Shown in pieces: positions 63,039 through 64,000 of a DNA stretch of 64,000 bases. The notes below the pieces were generated by a model. The model had not been told where the DNA came from and made no database searches. It saw only the letters and a list, made by a program, of their open reading frames with translations. The stretch comes from Halomonas sp. H10-9-1 (GTDB lineage Bacteria; Pseudomonadota; Gammaproteobacteria; Pseudomonadales; Halomonadaceae): positions 1,116,001 to 1,180,000 of the forward strand of contig NZ_JAMSHO010000001.1 of assembly GCF_040147005.1 (NCBI RefSeq). The letters are read 5' to 3'. Positions within the stretch are counted from its first letter, which is position 1, and each line of letters starts with the position of its first letter. Both the position numbers and the translations under genes were made by a program.

Positions 63039-63907
63039 TCAGCAGGGCCCGACAATCACTCGTAGCGCCGCAGGCTCGACGCGTAGCGTCAGCTCCCGGA
63101 AGTGGCCCAACGACTCGCCGTCGGCGGTCACCCGGTGCCCGTGATGCATGGCGATGCGGCATGTCGACGGCCGGCGCACCAGCACGCTGTCGTCATCCTG
63201 CGGCGTATGGCCGAGCAGGCGAGTGACCATGAAGGTCCAGAGCAGGCGCCACCAGGGGTGTGGGCGTACCGCCACCAGGGTCAGGTGGCATCCCAGGCAC
63301 AGGCGCCCGGCACCTTTGATCCGCCGCCGAAGAAGGCCCCCGAGGCGATGGCCAGCGACAGCCAGCGCTCCTCGATGATCTCGTTGTCGGTCTCCAGGCG
63401 CGCCTGGAAGCCGCGCAGCAACCCAAGGCGGCGCAGCTGCGGCAGGACGGCGGCATAGCTGAAGCGCCCCAGCCAGCGCTTGAGGCGCGGTGAGGCCTGA
63501 GTGGCCGGCAGCGTGCCGAGGCCCACATGGACCACGTTGAGGAACAGCTGGTCATCGAGCCAGCCGACATCGACCCGCGCGCTCGGTGCCCGCGCGACCA
63601 GCTCGCAGAGGGCATCGGGATCCTCCGGCAGGCCGAGGTTCCTGGCGAAGTCGTTGGCGGTACCCGACGGCAGCACGCCCAGGATGGCTCCGCAGGCATG
63701 ACACGCGCGAGCAGCCCGGTTGACCGAGCCGTCGCCGCCCGCGACCAGCACGATATCGTCGGCCGAAAGCGCCGTCTCCCAATCATCCTCGGCGAGATCA
63801 CGCACCTGCAGCGAGGTGATGCCGGCGCGCTCGAGGCGTGGCTTCCAGAAGCCCTCGCCGCGGGAGCCGTTACCGGCCCGGGTATTGGCGATCAACCAGT
63901 GGCGCAT
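63039..63907 (-). pseudogene. Diacylglycerol-kinase-family gene with a frameshift
   Basis: From ATG 63907 the frame reads a YegS/LCB5-type catalytic domain (WLIANTRAGNGS, LVAGGDGSVNRAA, LPSGTANDFARNLGLP) and stops at 63281 just after FFGGGSKVPG. The rest of the family's C-terminal domain (LTLVAVRPHPWW ... LRVEPAALRVIVGPC) lies in another frame down to 63039. A single indel near 63281-63300 explains it. It could be a sequencing error. Confidence 0.8.
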
Positions 63908-64000
63908 CCTCGGGTCCTGTCCAGCGTGAAGGCTCAGTATAGCCGGGAGTACAGGTGGGCGGCATGTCGCCACTCGCCGACGCGGCGTAGCGCAACTTTA

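Overview
The window is GC-rich chromosomal DNA from a gammaproteobacterium. The gene set (cysJI, sqr, pta-ackA, sbcCD, DUF1415, a NrdG2-type activase) and the codon use suggest Halomonas or a close relative in Halomonadaceae. That placement is an inference from protein recognition, not from a marker gene. I saw no rRNA, tRNA or CRISPR array.

Layout: 1-1.5 kb is an IS3-family element. 1.8-5.1 kb holds a small unknown gene, a PhzF-family enzyme, a small membrane protein and a YkvI-like transporter. 5.5-15.6 kb is a type I restriction-modification operon in the order hsdR, fic, hsdM, hsdS, SWIM zinc-finger gene, membrane protein. Its joints are mostly 4-bp ATGA overlaps. A ccdB stub lies on its left and an intact ccdAB toxin-antitoxin pair on its right, and the flanking membrane-protein genes are near-identical copies. 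16.3-21.5 kb has an SDR, DUF503, an anaerobic ribonucleotide reductase locus whose glycyl-radical domain is a separate 53-codon gene, nrdG and a LysR regulator.

22-35 kb is the mobile-element-rich part. It has two TnpB (IS200/IS605, IS1341-like) elements with matching left-end hairpins and matching omega-RNA-like 3' hairpins. An IS1380 element has landed on the start codon of the second tnpB. A second fic gene is split by an IS21 element with a 6-bp target duplication. Host genes between them are a glutathionyl-hydroquinone reductase, a diguanylate cyclase, a SixA/CHAD chimera and an SDR.

35-64 kb is mostly housekeeping: maeB, sbcCD, cysIJ, sulfide:quinone oxidoreductase, endonuclease V, DUF1415, an aldo/keto reductase, osmC, an amidoligase/glutamine-amidotransferase pair, an MscS channel, a CBS-BON protein, a class V aminotransferase, ackA-pta, an EamA transporter and a broken diacylglycerol-kinase-like gene. 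Several decay products are visible: an SDR fragment, a deoC stub, a homocysteine methyltransferase fragment, and a cysJ with an in-frame internal deletion.

The strongest unexplained signals are: (1) a 32-bp regulatory module shared by the two fic genes 22 kb apart, plus a second fourfold repeat in front of the fic gene inside the restriction operon; (2) the split NrdD; (3) the cysJ deletion; (4) the paired TnpB elements and their guide positions.
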